In this document: piece after piece, positions 26,901-34,470 of the stretch
Layout: each line of letters starts with the position of its first letter
How positions within the stretch are numbered: position 1 is the first letter of the stretch
Origin: Bacteroidetes bacterium UBA6063
GTDB lineage: Bacteria > Bacteroidota > Bacteroidia > NS11-12g > UBA9320
Assembly (NCBI GenBank): GCA_002428905.1
Contig: DIYD01000106.1
Coordinates: 1 to 64,000, forward strand
DNA length: 64,000 nucleotides
Direction: 5' to 3'
Notes under the pieces: model-generated
The model's input: the letters and a program-made list of their open reading frames with translations, nothing else
What the model was told of the DNA's origin: nothing
Databases searched by the model: none
Translations under genes and position numbers: made by a program

Positions 26901-27873
26901 CAATACATGTGGTACCGACATGGACACCATAACGATCAGACTTCATCATACGGCAAAACCGCTTCTTCCCAGAGATACAATACTCTGCGATAAAAAGTCG
27001 CTGTGGCTCGATGCTTCGATACCCGGAAATCACAATGCTTACGAATGGAATACTGGAGATAGTGCAGCTTCCATTGAAGTAAGAACGGATGGACTATATT
27101 CTGTGCTCATCCGTAATTACTGCCAATCACTACATGCACATTCTACCGTGCGGTTTAGGTCATCACCAAGATCATCACTGCCACAAATACTGACCTTTTG
27201 TGACTCTATTACCCCTACCGAGATAAAAGTTGGACAGAAAAACAACGATGAAGTATACCTGTGGTCGACCGGAGATACGTCTCATTCCGTAGCGATTGAC
27301 GAAATTCAGAGCTATTGGGTAAAAATATCAAATGGTTGCGGTTCAATCATAGATAGCACAAGGGTAAAGATTTCAAAATCACCAATCGTCTCACTTGACA
27401 AAGACACCGCACTTTGCGGTAAATTCCAGTATGAACTGGACGCCGGAAATCCCGGAATGCACTATTTATGGCACCCTACAGGGGAACGCTCTCAGATCAT
27501 TTATGCCAACAAACAGCAGAAATACCATGTTGAGGTAACCAATGAGGACGGCTGTACGGCAACCGACTTCATAGAATTTACGCGAGATTGCATTTCAAGC
27601 TTCTACGTGCCAACCGCCTTCAGCCCAAATAATGACGGACTCAATGATGTTTTCCGACCAAGGTACGTTCAAAACGTGGATCAATATCAAATGGAGATCT
27701 TCAATCGCTGGGGTGAGCGATTGTTTTCAAACACAGATACAGGTACTGGTTGGGATGGAACCTACCAGGGTATTGACTGCCCCATGGGCACTTATACCGT
27801 GTTAATCCACTACTATGACTATGAAAAGAGAAGGTTTGAACGATACCAAACCAGGGTAGTACTGCTCCGATAA
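23998..27873 (+). CDS. Large T9SS type B (gliding motility-associated C-terminal) protein
   Basis: This 1291-aa secreted protein has a signal peptide (about 1-30, KSFGQ) and an N-terminal propeller-like domain (about 31-400, starting ANIWYFGDKAGLDFN). A PKD-like domain follows (about 405-475, LTWHFGDSTSI). Next come about nine Ig-like repeats of 75-90 residues (480-1195), each with a YxWSTGDTSxxI core and a GxYWVxxxNxCG end. The end is a type B sorting domain (1197-1291: SFYVPTAFSPNNDGLNDVF, MEIFNRWGERLF). The ANIWYFG N-terminus with this tail is a recurring Bacteroidota architecture, probably a surface adhesin, though no ligand is known. A 13-base intergenic motif shared with the kinase promoter region lies upstream. 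It appears monocistronic. Confidence 0.9.
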   Translation: MINRPNLRLCHSTWSFATILILLVCTKSFGQKQANIWYFGDKAGLDFNHTPPKALLNSEMKSYNGSASIADVHGQLLFYTNGSTVYDKRHEIMENGTGLYGYGSSGAYRDSNTWGQSAVIVPRPGFINRYYIFTVGGRGAHYSEVDLSRNNGNGSIVSKNQPLISRMGYRFRTIGATSHSNRRDYWVCYLDKDSVIKSFLVNSQGVQHNPVISTLNDLLYRALTTSYMKFTSDNRLVAYHLWTYHGSNRGVNLHHFDDKTGKFSKGFRLKLWSSFGGLEFSPNSNYLYIGSFQYDVSTFDSQLVMQSGKNIFHDYWRHRGHPYATATNSSTKQLGPDGKIYFTFNCGSCTRISYLANPNERVPDCGSLYADTINLTRYAWRNFPTFLQTYINPFFYVKGTCLGDTAWFMVSETEGLDSLTWHFGDSTSITRTALDTIIQGHVYKKAGIYDIKTIYHFKDNSDTAINNVVIRDYLATGNFLGDDLDKCRGDSLQLNVDHWTFERYQWSTGDTSKNIVVDSPGLYWIRLFPENKCFYTDTIRITDYPNDEIPDGLHLAEDLNKCSYDTIDLIPQESFKRYRWSTGDTTAYVQTTDSGTFVLTGYNHNRCFSKDTIHIGWFPDAHPNLGPDSNYCSSVVTRVRVGDLNVPFDTYFWNTGSNDPFIHTDTSGEYVLKVSNEFGCVGLDTVQVSFVSRAPEIRLGDNRQFCDSLPQDSFLTVENTGGKASYGWHDHSTDSSRLFDGTGLYKVYAWNGCGITSDSVFIRLLKKPEVSFESSLDSIFCDTVLFTLKPNVQGDSLGYYWNTGDSTPNLFVDEPGVYQVNAFNLCGIDSARMQLQLVRTPLTNDIPDTALCTPLNHMIGVQLDSFSTIRWYHNGLNIADSDSVSITSSGVYTYHIENYCGAYRDTLNVREIDIPSVQLGPDIDSCDSLSVVLQVGDSTNNENYQWSTSHTSSTINITQPGTYWVRASNTCGTDMDTITIRLHHTAKPLLPRDTILCDKKSLWLDASIPGNHNAYEWNTGDSAASIEVRTDGLYSVLIRNYCQSLHAHSTVRFRSSPRSSLPQILTFCDSITPTEIKVGQKNNDEVYLWSTGDTSHSVAIDEIQSYWVKISNGCGSIIDSTRVKISKSPIVSLDKDTALCGKFQYELDAGNPGMHYLWHPTGERSQIIYANKQQKYHVEVTNEDGCTATDFIEFTRDCISSFYVPTAFSPNNDGLNDVFRPRYVQNVDQYQMEIFNRWGERLFSNTDTGTGWDGTYQGIDCPMGTYTVLIHYYDYEKRRFERYQTRVVLLR

Positions 27874-27903
27874 TCTTTATGTTCACTCCAGGCGTGCAAG
27901 TAT

Positions 27904-29562
27904 TTACTCATTTGAAAATGGGTTTTCGTACGTCTGTTCCTCTATAATTTTCTCGGTTATTAGTGCATAGATGAACTCGCCCAAAGGCAAATAATGTCGT
28001 TCCCTTAAATCGCGGATTAATAAAGACCTGACATAGGCAATTACATGAGGGTCGCACGTATACGCCGTATCCCCCTGTGAAGTCAATTGCCAACATGGTA
28101 GTTTGCCATGGTAGTAACCAACGTCACCAATCAGAAGTGTCAACTGCATACTATCGTTGTTGGTGTTTATCAATGTACATTGAAGACTGTCGAAATACCT
28201 TGGACTTCCTTCCTGGACTCGTATACTCTTCATTACCCTGTGCACAAAGCTTGAGTCCAAATGCTCAAGCGTCTTTTTGTAATTCGTAAAATAGTGATGA
28301 GCTAAATTTATATCAGAACTTTTGTCGTACCCTCTGAACTTCCTGTCGCGAAAACGCCGTCTCTCGCTGCTTAAAAGTGTTTCAAAATTAGCGTAGTCCT
28401 CATCGTCGAAACGCAATGGATACTTTCGAAATACCTCATCCTGATTCAAGTGGAAAGAAGTCAATAGATCCTTTAGCGTATCTTGATGGAAGATTTTGGT
28501 CCCATTGTCCAGTTGTAGCTCTTTTGCACGCGCTGGAGTTATAACGTACGTATTGAAATCCCCCTCATACGCACTGGATGTAGCCCACGGCCCCCATCCA
28601 ATTCGATCATACGTTCTGGAATCCACTAAAATGGTACCAACCGGATAAACCAGAAATGAATCGATATGCTCCTGTGTTAGCTTACCCGTAGGTCGTCTCA
28701 CCGGAGTTCTAGCCTCCTGTTTTTCAAACTCCCTCACGAGGGCAAGAGATTCTGAAAGGACAAAATAACGGTTTCTGATTCCCTCTAGATACCACTTCTC
28801 TGTACTTCGATGGAATTGAAATGATTTCACTGGTAAATTGAACTGTTCCCACTCAATTTCACCTAAATACGATACACAGATGTGACCTGTTTGGTTTATC
28901 AGAATTACCGTATCTGCACATGCAACCTGGTTGATCATCAACCCATAGGGCTTTTTCGGATTATCTATGCTGAAAATGCCCTGATCGTATGGCGTGGGCA
29001 ACACGCGATATGTACTCCAATTATCATCGGTTATTGCAAGTGTATTATGCATTCCCCCTGCTACACCATGCAATGAGTCTCGCATAGAAATAGTAGTGAT
29101 CTTTGAAGCCACGTCAAAAGGAGAGTTAATAGCCACCCAGGATACTCCTAAATCCGGCGAATAGTAGATTCTGTTGTTTGAAGCCACCATCCATACTCTA
29201 CCGTTAGCGTCATTATCCAGATCATATATCATCGCGGTATTATGTTCTGAAAATTCTTCAGAAGACCAGTTTTCTCCTCCATTTAAGGTTTTAAATAGAT
29301 GGGGAATCCAATGTCGGTTCGTTCTGTTTTCTACATAACCAATAGCTAATATTGTGTCATTATTTACTTCTGTAAACCGGCACCAGGTGTTATGGTCAAT
29401 GCCGGGATATTGACGCTCTATACTATTTACGACATCTTGTCTCGTCCAAATCGATATTGAGTCTTGTGCGCAACTACAAACAGGACCAAATCCCAATAAA
29501 AAAAGAAGGGGAAACACCCCTGCCAGGTGCAAAAGATGGTATTTTGGACCTTTCCTTTTCAT
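27904..29562 (-). CDS. Secreted BNR/YCF48-like beta-propeller protein
   Basis: This 552-aa protein has a signal peptide (about 1-33) with a possible lipobox (GPVCSC). An N-terminal half follows with repeats of the sialidase/BNR type, such as LFKTLNGGENWSSEEF, YYSPDLGVSWVAI and AITDDNWSTYRVL, typical of YCF48-like propellers. The C-terminal half (about 300-552) is charged, without repeats I recognise and without a sorting domain. It is the last of three co-directional propeller genes, 19 bases after the FG-GAP gene, and is likely in one transcription unit with it. No catalytic sialidase residues are evident. Confidence 0.78.
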   Translation of the reverse strand: MKRKGPKYHLLHLAGVFPLLFLLGFGPVCSCAQDSISIWTRQDVVNSIERQYPGIDHNTWCRFTEVNNDTILAIGYVENRTNRHWIPHLFKTLNGGENWSSEEFSEHNTAMIYDLDNDANGRVWMVASNNRIYYSPDLGVSWVAINSPFDVASKITTISMRDSLHGVAGGMHNTLAITDDNWSTYRVLPTPYDQGIFSIDNPKKPYGLMINQVACADTVILINQTGHICVSYLGEIEWEQFNLPVKSFQFHRSTEKWYLEGIRNRYFVLSESLALVREFEKQEARTPVRRPTGKLTQEHIDSFLVYPVGTILVDSRTYDRIGWGPWATSSAYEGDFNTYVITPARAKELQLDNGTKIFHQDTLKDLLTSFHLNQDEVFRKYPLRFDDEDYANFETLLSSERRRFRDRKFRGYDKSSDINLAHHYFTNYKKTLEHLDSSFVHRVMKSIRVQEGSPRYFDSLQCTLINTNNDSMQLTLLIGDVGYYHGKLPCWQLTSQGDTAYTCDPHVIAYVRSLLIRDLRERHYLPLGEFIYALITEKIIEEQTYENPFSNE

Positions 29563-29581
29563 TCTATGGGGTAGACGGTCA

Positions 29582-31222
29582 CTACAGTTTAACGACTCTT
29601 CGACTCACAATTTGGTTGCTTGTGTGGATACGGACTACGTAAATGCCTGGGTCTAGATCACTAAGTCGGAGAGAATAGCTAGTATCAACAGGATCCTGCT
29701 GTGTGTGCAATACGGATTCTCCATTAAGTGTTAAAACATCTATGGTAATTGTACGTTCATTAACCACCGTTTCCAGTGTTAGTGTGAGATGTTCATATGC
29801 TGGGTTTGGATAGATATGCCAGAAGTCGTCTTTAACCAACGCCCCCTGGCTCAGAAGAGCTGGGTTCACAATCCAATAAACGGCTCCGGAACTATTCTGT
29901 AGATTGGCACCTACTAAATCGAATGACTCCCCCGGTGCTCCTGTTATTATTGTGTTGCCGTTAAAGTCTACAGATCGTCCGAAGTTGGCCTCTCTGGTTT
30001 TGCGATCTGGTGCCACAAGCTTAACAACTTCCAACCAATCACCAGCGGCATCGCGCTCAAAGACATATACAGAGCCTGCACCTTCAATGAAGTTGCCTCC
30101 GGTTTCATCCTGATCTTCGAATGTTGACCCAATAACTATGCGACGTCCCTTTACGCGTACAGATTGTGCAAAAACATCGTTGGCCTCCCGATCAGACGGG
30201 ACGAGTTTCTGGACTTCAACCCAGTGGTCCTGGTCGTCACGTTCAAAGACATATGCAGAGCCCGCAAAACGCAAAGTGTTTTGCCCTGATTCATCTTCTG
30301 TTTCACCTGAGGCTCCGATCACCGCATAACGATTGTTCACAGAAACGGATGTACCGAATAAGTCTTGATTTGAACGATCGGATGCAACGAGCTTCTGTGT
30401 TTGAACCCAGGTACCCAAAGAGTTCTTTTTAAATACGTAGACAGAACCCGAATTGGGTTTGAAGTTTTGACCGTTATCATCTTCATCCTCTTGTGCTGCT
30501 GAAACAAAAATAAAGTCACCAGAAATTGATGTTTCGGCGCCAAAGAAATCATCCTCTCCACGATCGGAAGCAACTAACTTTTGTGTCTCTACCCAGTTCC
30601 CGTTACCGTCTCTACTAAACACATAAACCGATCCGGCATTGGATACAGCATCTTGACCACTTTCGTCATGATCTTCACCCGTAGCTCCAATAACAATGTG
30701 ATCAGAACTAATCGACACTGAGCCTCCAAAAAAGTCGGAAATAGACCGATCGGAAGGAGTTAGTTTTTGTGATTCTACCCAATTCCCATCATTATTCCGA
30801 ATAAAGACATAAACGGAACCCGCATTGTTTAGGGTATTTTGTTGATTTTCATCCTCACCTTCTGTCCAGGCACCTACAACTGCTATATCACCATAAATCA
30901 TGCAAGCAGTCCCAAACGCATCATTTTGAGTACGGTCCGAAGCAACGAGCTTATTGGACAATACCCAGATGCCGTTTTCATCTCGCTCATAGATATATGC
31001 TGCACCTGCGTTTTCCGCAGCATTCTGTCCATCTGCGTCCGTGTCTTGAAATGGAGTAGATACTATGGAATGATCGCCACTGATTGCAACACGATGACCA
31101 AATCGATCTCCTGCAGAACGATCTTGAGCAACCATTTTGCTCGTCTCATACGTACTCCAATCCTGGCCATATGAAAACAACGAAATCAGGCAGATGATTG
31201 TGAGAATGGCACCCTTCTTCAT
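29582..31222 (-). CDS. T9SS protein with seven FG-GAP-like propeller blades
   Basis: This 546-aa secreted protein has a signal peptide (about 1-19, FSYGQ) and seven repeats of about 62 residues. Each begins with KLVASDRxxxDxFG and ends with AGSVYVFxRDxxGxWVExQ, forming one complete seven-bladed propeller of FG-GAP/integrin-alpha type. Acidic EDxDEsGQN loops in each blade could bind calcium. A type A sorting domain closes it (about 465-546: WHIYPNPAYEHLTLTLE, GIYVVRIH, RRVVKL). It sits four bases from the upstream propeller gene and 19 from the downstream one. The close similarity between blades suggests recent internal duplication. The ligand is unknown. Confidence 0.88.
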   Translation of the reverse strand: MKKGAILTIICLISLFSYGQDWSTYETSKMVAQDRSAGDRFGHRVAISGDHSIVSTPFQDTDADGQNAAENAGAAYIYERDENGIWVLSNKLVASDRTQNDAFGTACMIYGDIAVVGAWTEGEDENQQNTLNNAGSVYVFIRNNDGNWVESQKLTPSDRSISDFFGGSVSISSDHIVIGATGEDHDESGQDAVSNAGSVYVFSRDGNGNWVETQKLVASDRGEDDFFGAETSISGDFIFVSAAQEDEDDNGQNFKPNSGSVYVFKKNSLGTWVQTQKLVASDRSNQDLFGTSVSVNNRYAVIGASGETEDESGQNTLRFAGSAYVFERDDQDHWVEVQKLVPSDREANDVFAQSVRVKGRRIVIGSTFEDQDETGGNFIEGAGSVYVFERDAAGDWLEVVKLVAPDRKTREANFGRSVDFNGNTIITGAPGESFDLVGANLQNSSGAVYWIVNPALLSQGALVKDDFWHIYPNPAYEHLTLTLETVVNERTITIDVLTLNGESVLHTQQDPVDTSYSLRLSDLDPGIYVVRIHTSNQIVSRRVVKL

Positions 31223-31226
31223 AGCC

Positions 31227-32498
31227 TTAATGCTTAATCACGGACAGCTTACGCATAGTAGGCTTGTATCCCGATGCTTCTATGGTTAAAAAATAAAGCC
31301 CTGGTTTAGCATTTATTTCCAGCACAACCTGATCGGCTTGCTCGTATTCTTGAATACTTATTCGTTTGCCCTCCAGGTCGCGGACCAGAACACGTATGTT
31401 ATCCAACACATCTTCAAACTCCAGCGTTACACTTCCCGCAGCAGGGTTAGGATAAAGCATTAACCCCACCGGATCAATCTGCAGCGCCTTATCGTCAACA
31501 TTCAACGTGGCAAGTTCTAACTTGCTTAAACTACCATCTGCGGTGAGAACCCATAGCGTAGAGTCGTTCTGCTTCGTTAACCCCAGCACTTCGTTTGAAG
31601 GCAAATTGGATTTCTGACTATCGTAAATGGTTAGATTTCCTGAAGCCCCCCGTACTAAGCCTTTATCGGTTCCCAACCAGTACGAATCCTGACCAACCAA
31701 TTCAATTGAAGTAATCTGGTCTGAAGGAAGACCACTATTGGTTTCGTTCATTACTTTCGTTTTTATCTGCTGACCCGGAAAGCCCGTCAAATCAGTAATG
31801 TAAAGACCTTTGTCGGTTCCATAATAAGACAAATCACCCCAATTGGCACTACTTAACACAATGTTGCTTGGTATTGGAGAATTGCTTTGGTTAAAGGTGG
31901 TTATCTGATTGGCTTGCGGAACCCAGAGTATGTTTCCGTTCCCAGTAGCGGACACAAGGAAATCAGGATTACTCCCTATGCGTTCGGAGTGAATATTATT
32001 GATACGCGCGGTCGAGCCATTGGGTGTGATTTCTTTCCATTGACTAAACGATCCACCATTTGTTCGGTAAATTAGTTTGCCGTTGTCCGTTCCATACAAC
32101 GTATCTACCTGCGGTCTTATCAATATTGCCGTTATCGCATTGTAGTTTAATGACAGCGGTTGATGTAATGGTGCAATCTTACCATTGTATAATCGATACA
32201 GCCCTTTTTTATCTGTGCTGAATACTACCCCTGATTCATGTGCACTAATCGCTACTACTTCTGACGACGAAAGTCCATCGGATGAGTCGATTAAATCCCA
32301 GACTCCATTCTCGTAGCGTATTATGCCTTTATCGGAACCAATGAAGATCTCGCCTGAATTGGACGCTATGCAATTGAATCGGGTTCCAAAATCACCTGGT
32401 ATGCTGTGTATTTCAAAGTCTTGTGCATCACAATGTAAACTATAAAATGCGTTGGCTAATACAACGACAAGCACCATAAATCGTTTTTGTGTTCTCAT
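31227..32498 (-). CDS. T9SS protein with two-component-regulator-type propeller repeats
   Basis: This 423-aa secreted protein has a signal peptide (about 1-26). Repeats of the regulator-propeller type (PF07494-like) include FIGSDKGIIRYENGVW, STDKKGLYRLYNG, YGTDKGLYITDL and LGTDKGLVRG. A type A sorting domain follows (about 345-423: LYPNPAAGSVTLEF, GLYFLTIEAS). The same propeller forms the periplasmic sensor half of hybrid two-component systems in Bacteroidota, but here it is a separate secreted protein. It is divergent from a LytS/LytTR pair, so it may belong to that system (inference). Two further propeller genes follow on the same strand. Confidence 0.86.
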   Translation of the reverse strand: MRTQKRFMVLVVVLANAFYSLHCDAQDFEIHSIPGDFGTRFNCIASNSGEIFIGSDKGIIRYENGVWDLIDSSDGLSSSEVVAISAHESGVVFSTDKKGLYRLYNGKIAPLHQPLSLNYNAITAILIRPQVDTLYGTDNGKLIYRTNGGSFSQWKEITPNGSTARINNIHSERIGSNPDFLVSATGNGNILWVPQANQITTFNQSNSPIPSNIVLSSANWGDLSYYGTDKGLYITDLTGFPGQQIKTKVMNETNSGLPSDQITSIELVGQDSYWLGTDKGLVRGASGNLTIYDSQKSNLPSNEVLGLTKQNDSTLWVLTADGSLSKLELATLNVDDKALQIDPVGLMLYPNPAAGSVTLEFEDVLDNIRVLVRDLEGKRISIQEYEQADQVVLEINAKPGLYFLTIEASGYKPTMRKLSVIKH

Positions 32499-32557
32499 AA
32501 CTGGTCTTTTCTTAAAAGCAGCAAGTTCTGAGCGGGAAGAGCAACTTGCGCAATGTC

Positions 32558-32673
32558 TTTGACCAAGGCTTCAAATCTGGTGACCATTGTTAAACCTGAG
32601 ATTAAGATTACGTATAGCACAAATTCGTGTAAGAATTATACGCATTGGTCAAATGCCATCCACCGATTCGTGT
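32558..32673. promoter_or_regulatory. Regulatory-looking spacer between propeller and LytS genes
   Basis: The 207-base divergent spacer 32499-32705 holds TTTGACCAA (32558-32566) and its exact inverse TTGGTCAAA (32645-32653). It also holds two direct copies of ATTCGTGT (32623-32630 and 32666-32673) whose starts are 43 bases apart, about four helical turns. The second TTGGTCAAA is part of the 13-base sequence also found at 23904. I see no perfect TAnnTTTG box; TATCTTGA (32685-32692) is a weak candidate for the kinase. The binding factor is unknown; the LytTR protein encoded downstream is an obvious candidate. Confidence 0.4.
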
Positions 32674-32705
32674 GCTTTTCTTGTATCTTGACCGCTTAAA
32701 GGTTT

Positions 32706-33731
32706 TTGCAGAGATTGAGTAAGTACTTATCCAAACGATTCATCAGGAACTTGATTTTTTGGCTGGCATTATGCGTTATCGTAGGGCTTCAGATGGTGGC
32801 TAAAAACAACAATCATGGGGTAAATGCGCTGTTTCGCCTAGCGTATGTTTTTGCTTTCGGAGTGCCAATATATACGAACAACCTTTGGGCGATCCCACGC
32901 ATTTTGTATCGGTTTAAAAGGGGATTGTACGCACTGGTGTTTATTTCTATCTGGGTACTCGGAACATTCTTTGCCCAACAGGTTCATGTTCAAATGGAAT
33001 TATTGTTCCCGGAAGATTACAGTGATTTTGCTTTGGCTTCCAACACCTTTGCCTCGCAATTCACCCATCTTGGAAGTCTGATGATTTTGTTTTCAATGGC
33101 CAGGTTTTCTACCGACAGTTTTGTTCGGCAGCGGAAACTTGAAGTATTAGAGAAAGAAAAGCTGCAGAGTGAACTGGATAGTCTTCGAAATCAAATAGAC
33201 CCGCACTTCTTGTTCAATGCGTTGAATACCATATTTAGCCTTTCACGTCATATGGATCCCAAAACGCCTAGCGCAGTTTCTGACTTATCTTCTATTCTTC
33301 GTTACGTCATTTATGACAGTCAGACGAGGTTTATGCCGCTCGAAAACGAGATTGCTTTTCTTCGAAACTACCTGGATTTTATGAGCCTGAGAAAAGACTC
33401 TACGTTTCAAATCAATTTAGACATTTCCGGAGATATACGTGGATATGAAATTCCGCCCTTGATACTCTTACCCCTGATTGAAAATGCGTTCAAACATGGG
33501 ATCAATGAGTTGACCCAGAAAACAAGTTTAGATATTCAGATTGGGGTACACAATGACCAGCTATCGTTCCAGTGCATTAACAGTAAACCAACGGTTAAGG
33601 TAACGGAGCAACAGGGCATCGGGCTTGAAAATATTAGAAAAAGGTTAAGGCTGATTTATGGAGACCGTGCCGCTTTATCCATTGAAGACAAGGTAGACCA
33701 ATTTCAATCTAAGATTACAATAGAATTATGA
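32706..33731 (+). CDS. LytS-type sensor histidine kinase
   Basis: This 341-aa membrane kinase has four hydrophobic segments in the first 135 residues and a short coiled coil (about 140-160). A His_kinase domain (PF06580 type) follows with IDPHFLFNALNTIF (phospho-acceptor H167), then an ATPase domain with LLPLIENAFKHGI and QQGIGLENIRKRL. No extracytoplasmic sensor domain is present. The start is uncertain: no ATG precedes the first membrane segment, so I used TTG at 32706, and another TTG lies at 32715. The stop overlaps the response-regulator start in ATGA. Divergent secreted propeller genes may encode its signal partners or targets. Confidence 0.88.
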   Translation: MQRLSKYLSKRFIRNLIFWLALCVIVGLQMVAKNNNHGVNALFRLAYVFAFGVPIYTNNLWAIPRILYRFKRGLYALVFISIWVLGTFFAQQVHVQMELLFPEDYSDFALASNTFASQFTHLGSLMILFSMARFSTDSFVRQRKLEVLEKEKLQSELDSLRNQIDPHFLFNALNTIFSLSRHMDPKTPSAVSDLSSILRYVIYDSQTRFMPLENEIAFLRNYLDFMSLRKDSTFQINLDISGDIRGYEIPPLILLPLIENAFKHGINELTQKTSLDIQIGVHNDQLSFQCINSKPTVKVTEQQGIGLENIRKRLRLIYGDRAALSIEDKVDQFQSKITIEL

Positions 33732-34435
33732 ATCTCATTCGGTGTCTTGTGGTTGACGATGAGCCCCTGGCAAGACGTGTTTTGTTGGATTATATCGAGA
33801 CCTCACCCATTCTTGAACTCTGTGGTGAATGTTCCAATGCTTTGGACGCCTATTCCAAACTATGCAACCAAAAAATTGATCTATTATTTCTCGACATAAA
33901 GATGCCGGTGTTATCCGGTATTGATTTAATTAAAAGCCTCAAAGACAGACCTGAATTCGTTATAACATCCGCATACTCACAATATGCCGTCGAAAGTTAT
34001 GAAATTAATGCCCTGGACTATTTGCTTAAACCGATAACCGAAGAGCGCTTCAATAAATCCATCGACCGCTATTTGCGCACAAAGCACCATGCACCGCATA
34101 AAGAGTCGCGGTCTATTTTTATTCAAACGGTAAATGGTAAAGTACAGATTCAGCTTGGCCAGATCAGGTGGGCAAAGGCCATGCAAAACTACATTCGGGT
34201 TGTAACTGAAACCGAGGTCTATGTGATGCACCGAACTATGAAGTCACTTGAATCAATTCTCCCCAAAGACAGCTTTATCCGTGTTCACCGCTCATTCATT
34301 GTAAACTCCAGATATGTAGAGCGCATAACTTCTTCAGAGTTACACCTAAAGGAACGCATTGTTCCAATTGGTGTGAGTTACAAAAAACGTGTACAGATGT
34401 TCTTTGGCCAGCGTCGATTTATAGACGGAGTCTAG
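33728..34435 (+). CDS. LytTR family response regulator
   Basis: This 235-aa protein has a receiver domain (1-120) with the acidic pair DDE near residues 10-12 and the phospho-acceptor D56 (LLFLDIKMPVLSG). It also has the conserved ALDYLLKPI lysine. A LytTR DNA-binding domain follows (about 132-235: IFIQTVNGKVQIQLGQIRW, SFIRVHRSFIVNSRYV, VPIGVSYKKRV). It is translationally coupled to the kinase. Such pairs are very common in Bacteroidota. The targets are not known; the spacer at 32499-32705 and the T9SS gene at 23998 share a motif that could be tested as a site. Confidence 0.93.
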   Translation: MNLIRCLVVDDEPLARRVLLDYIETSPILELCGECSNALDAYSKLCNQKIDLLFLDIKMPVLSGIDLIKSLKDRPEFVITSAYSQYAVESYEINALDYLLKPITEERFNKSIDRYLRTKHHAPHKESRSIFIQTVNGKVQIQLGQIRWAKAMQNYIRVVTETEVYVMHRTMKSLESILPKDSFIRVHRSFIVNSRYVERITSSELHLKERIVPIGVSYKKRVQMFFGQRRFIDGV

Positions 34436-34470
34436 ATCTGTGTTGTCCTACTCGAGTGTTTGTCAAGCGA

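Noticed and set aside
29582..31222. Periodic DNA repeats of about 190 bases, first considered as a tandem DNA repeat or CRISPR-like array.
   Set aside because: They follow the seven protein blades in frame, units vary at synonymous sites and there are no short palindromic units or spacers.
32623..32673. The two ATTCGTGT copies as a proven LytTR binding site.
   Set aside because: They do not match the published LytTR/AgrA direct-repeat consensus that I know, so they are kept only as a candidate regulatory feature.
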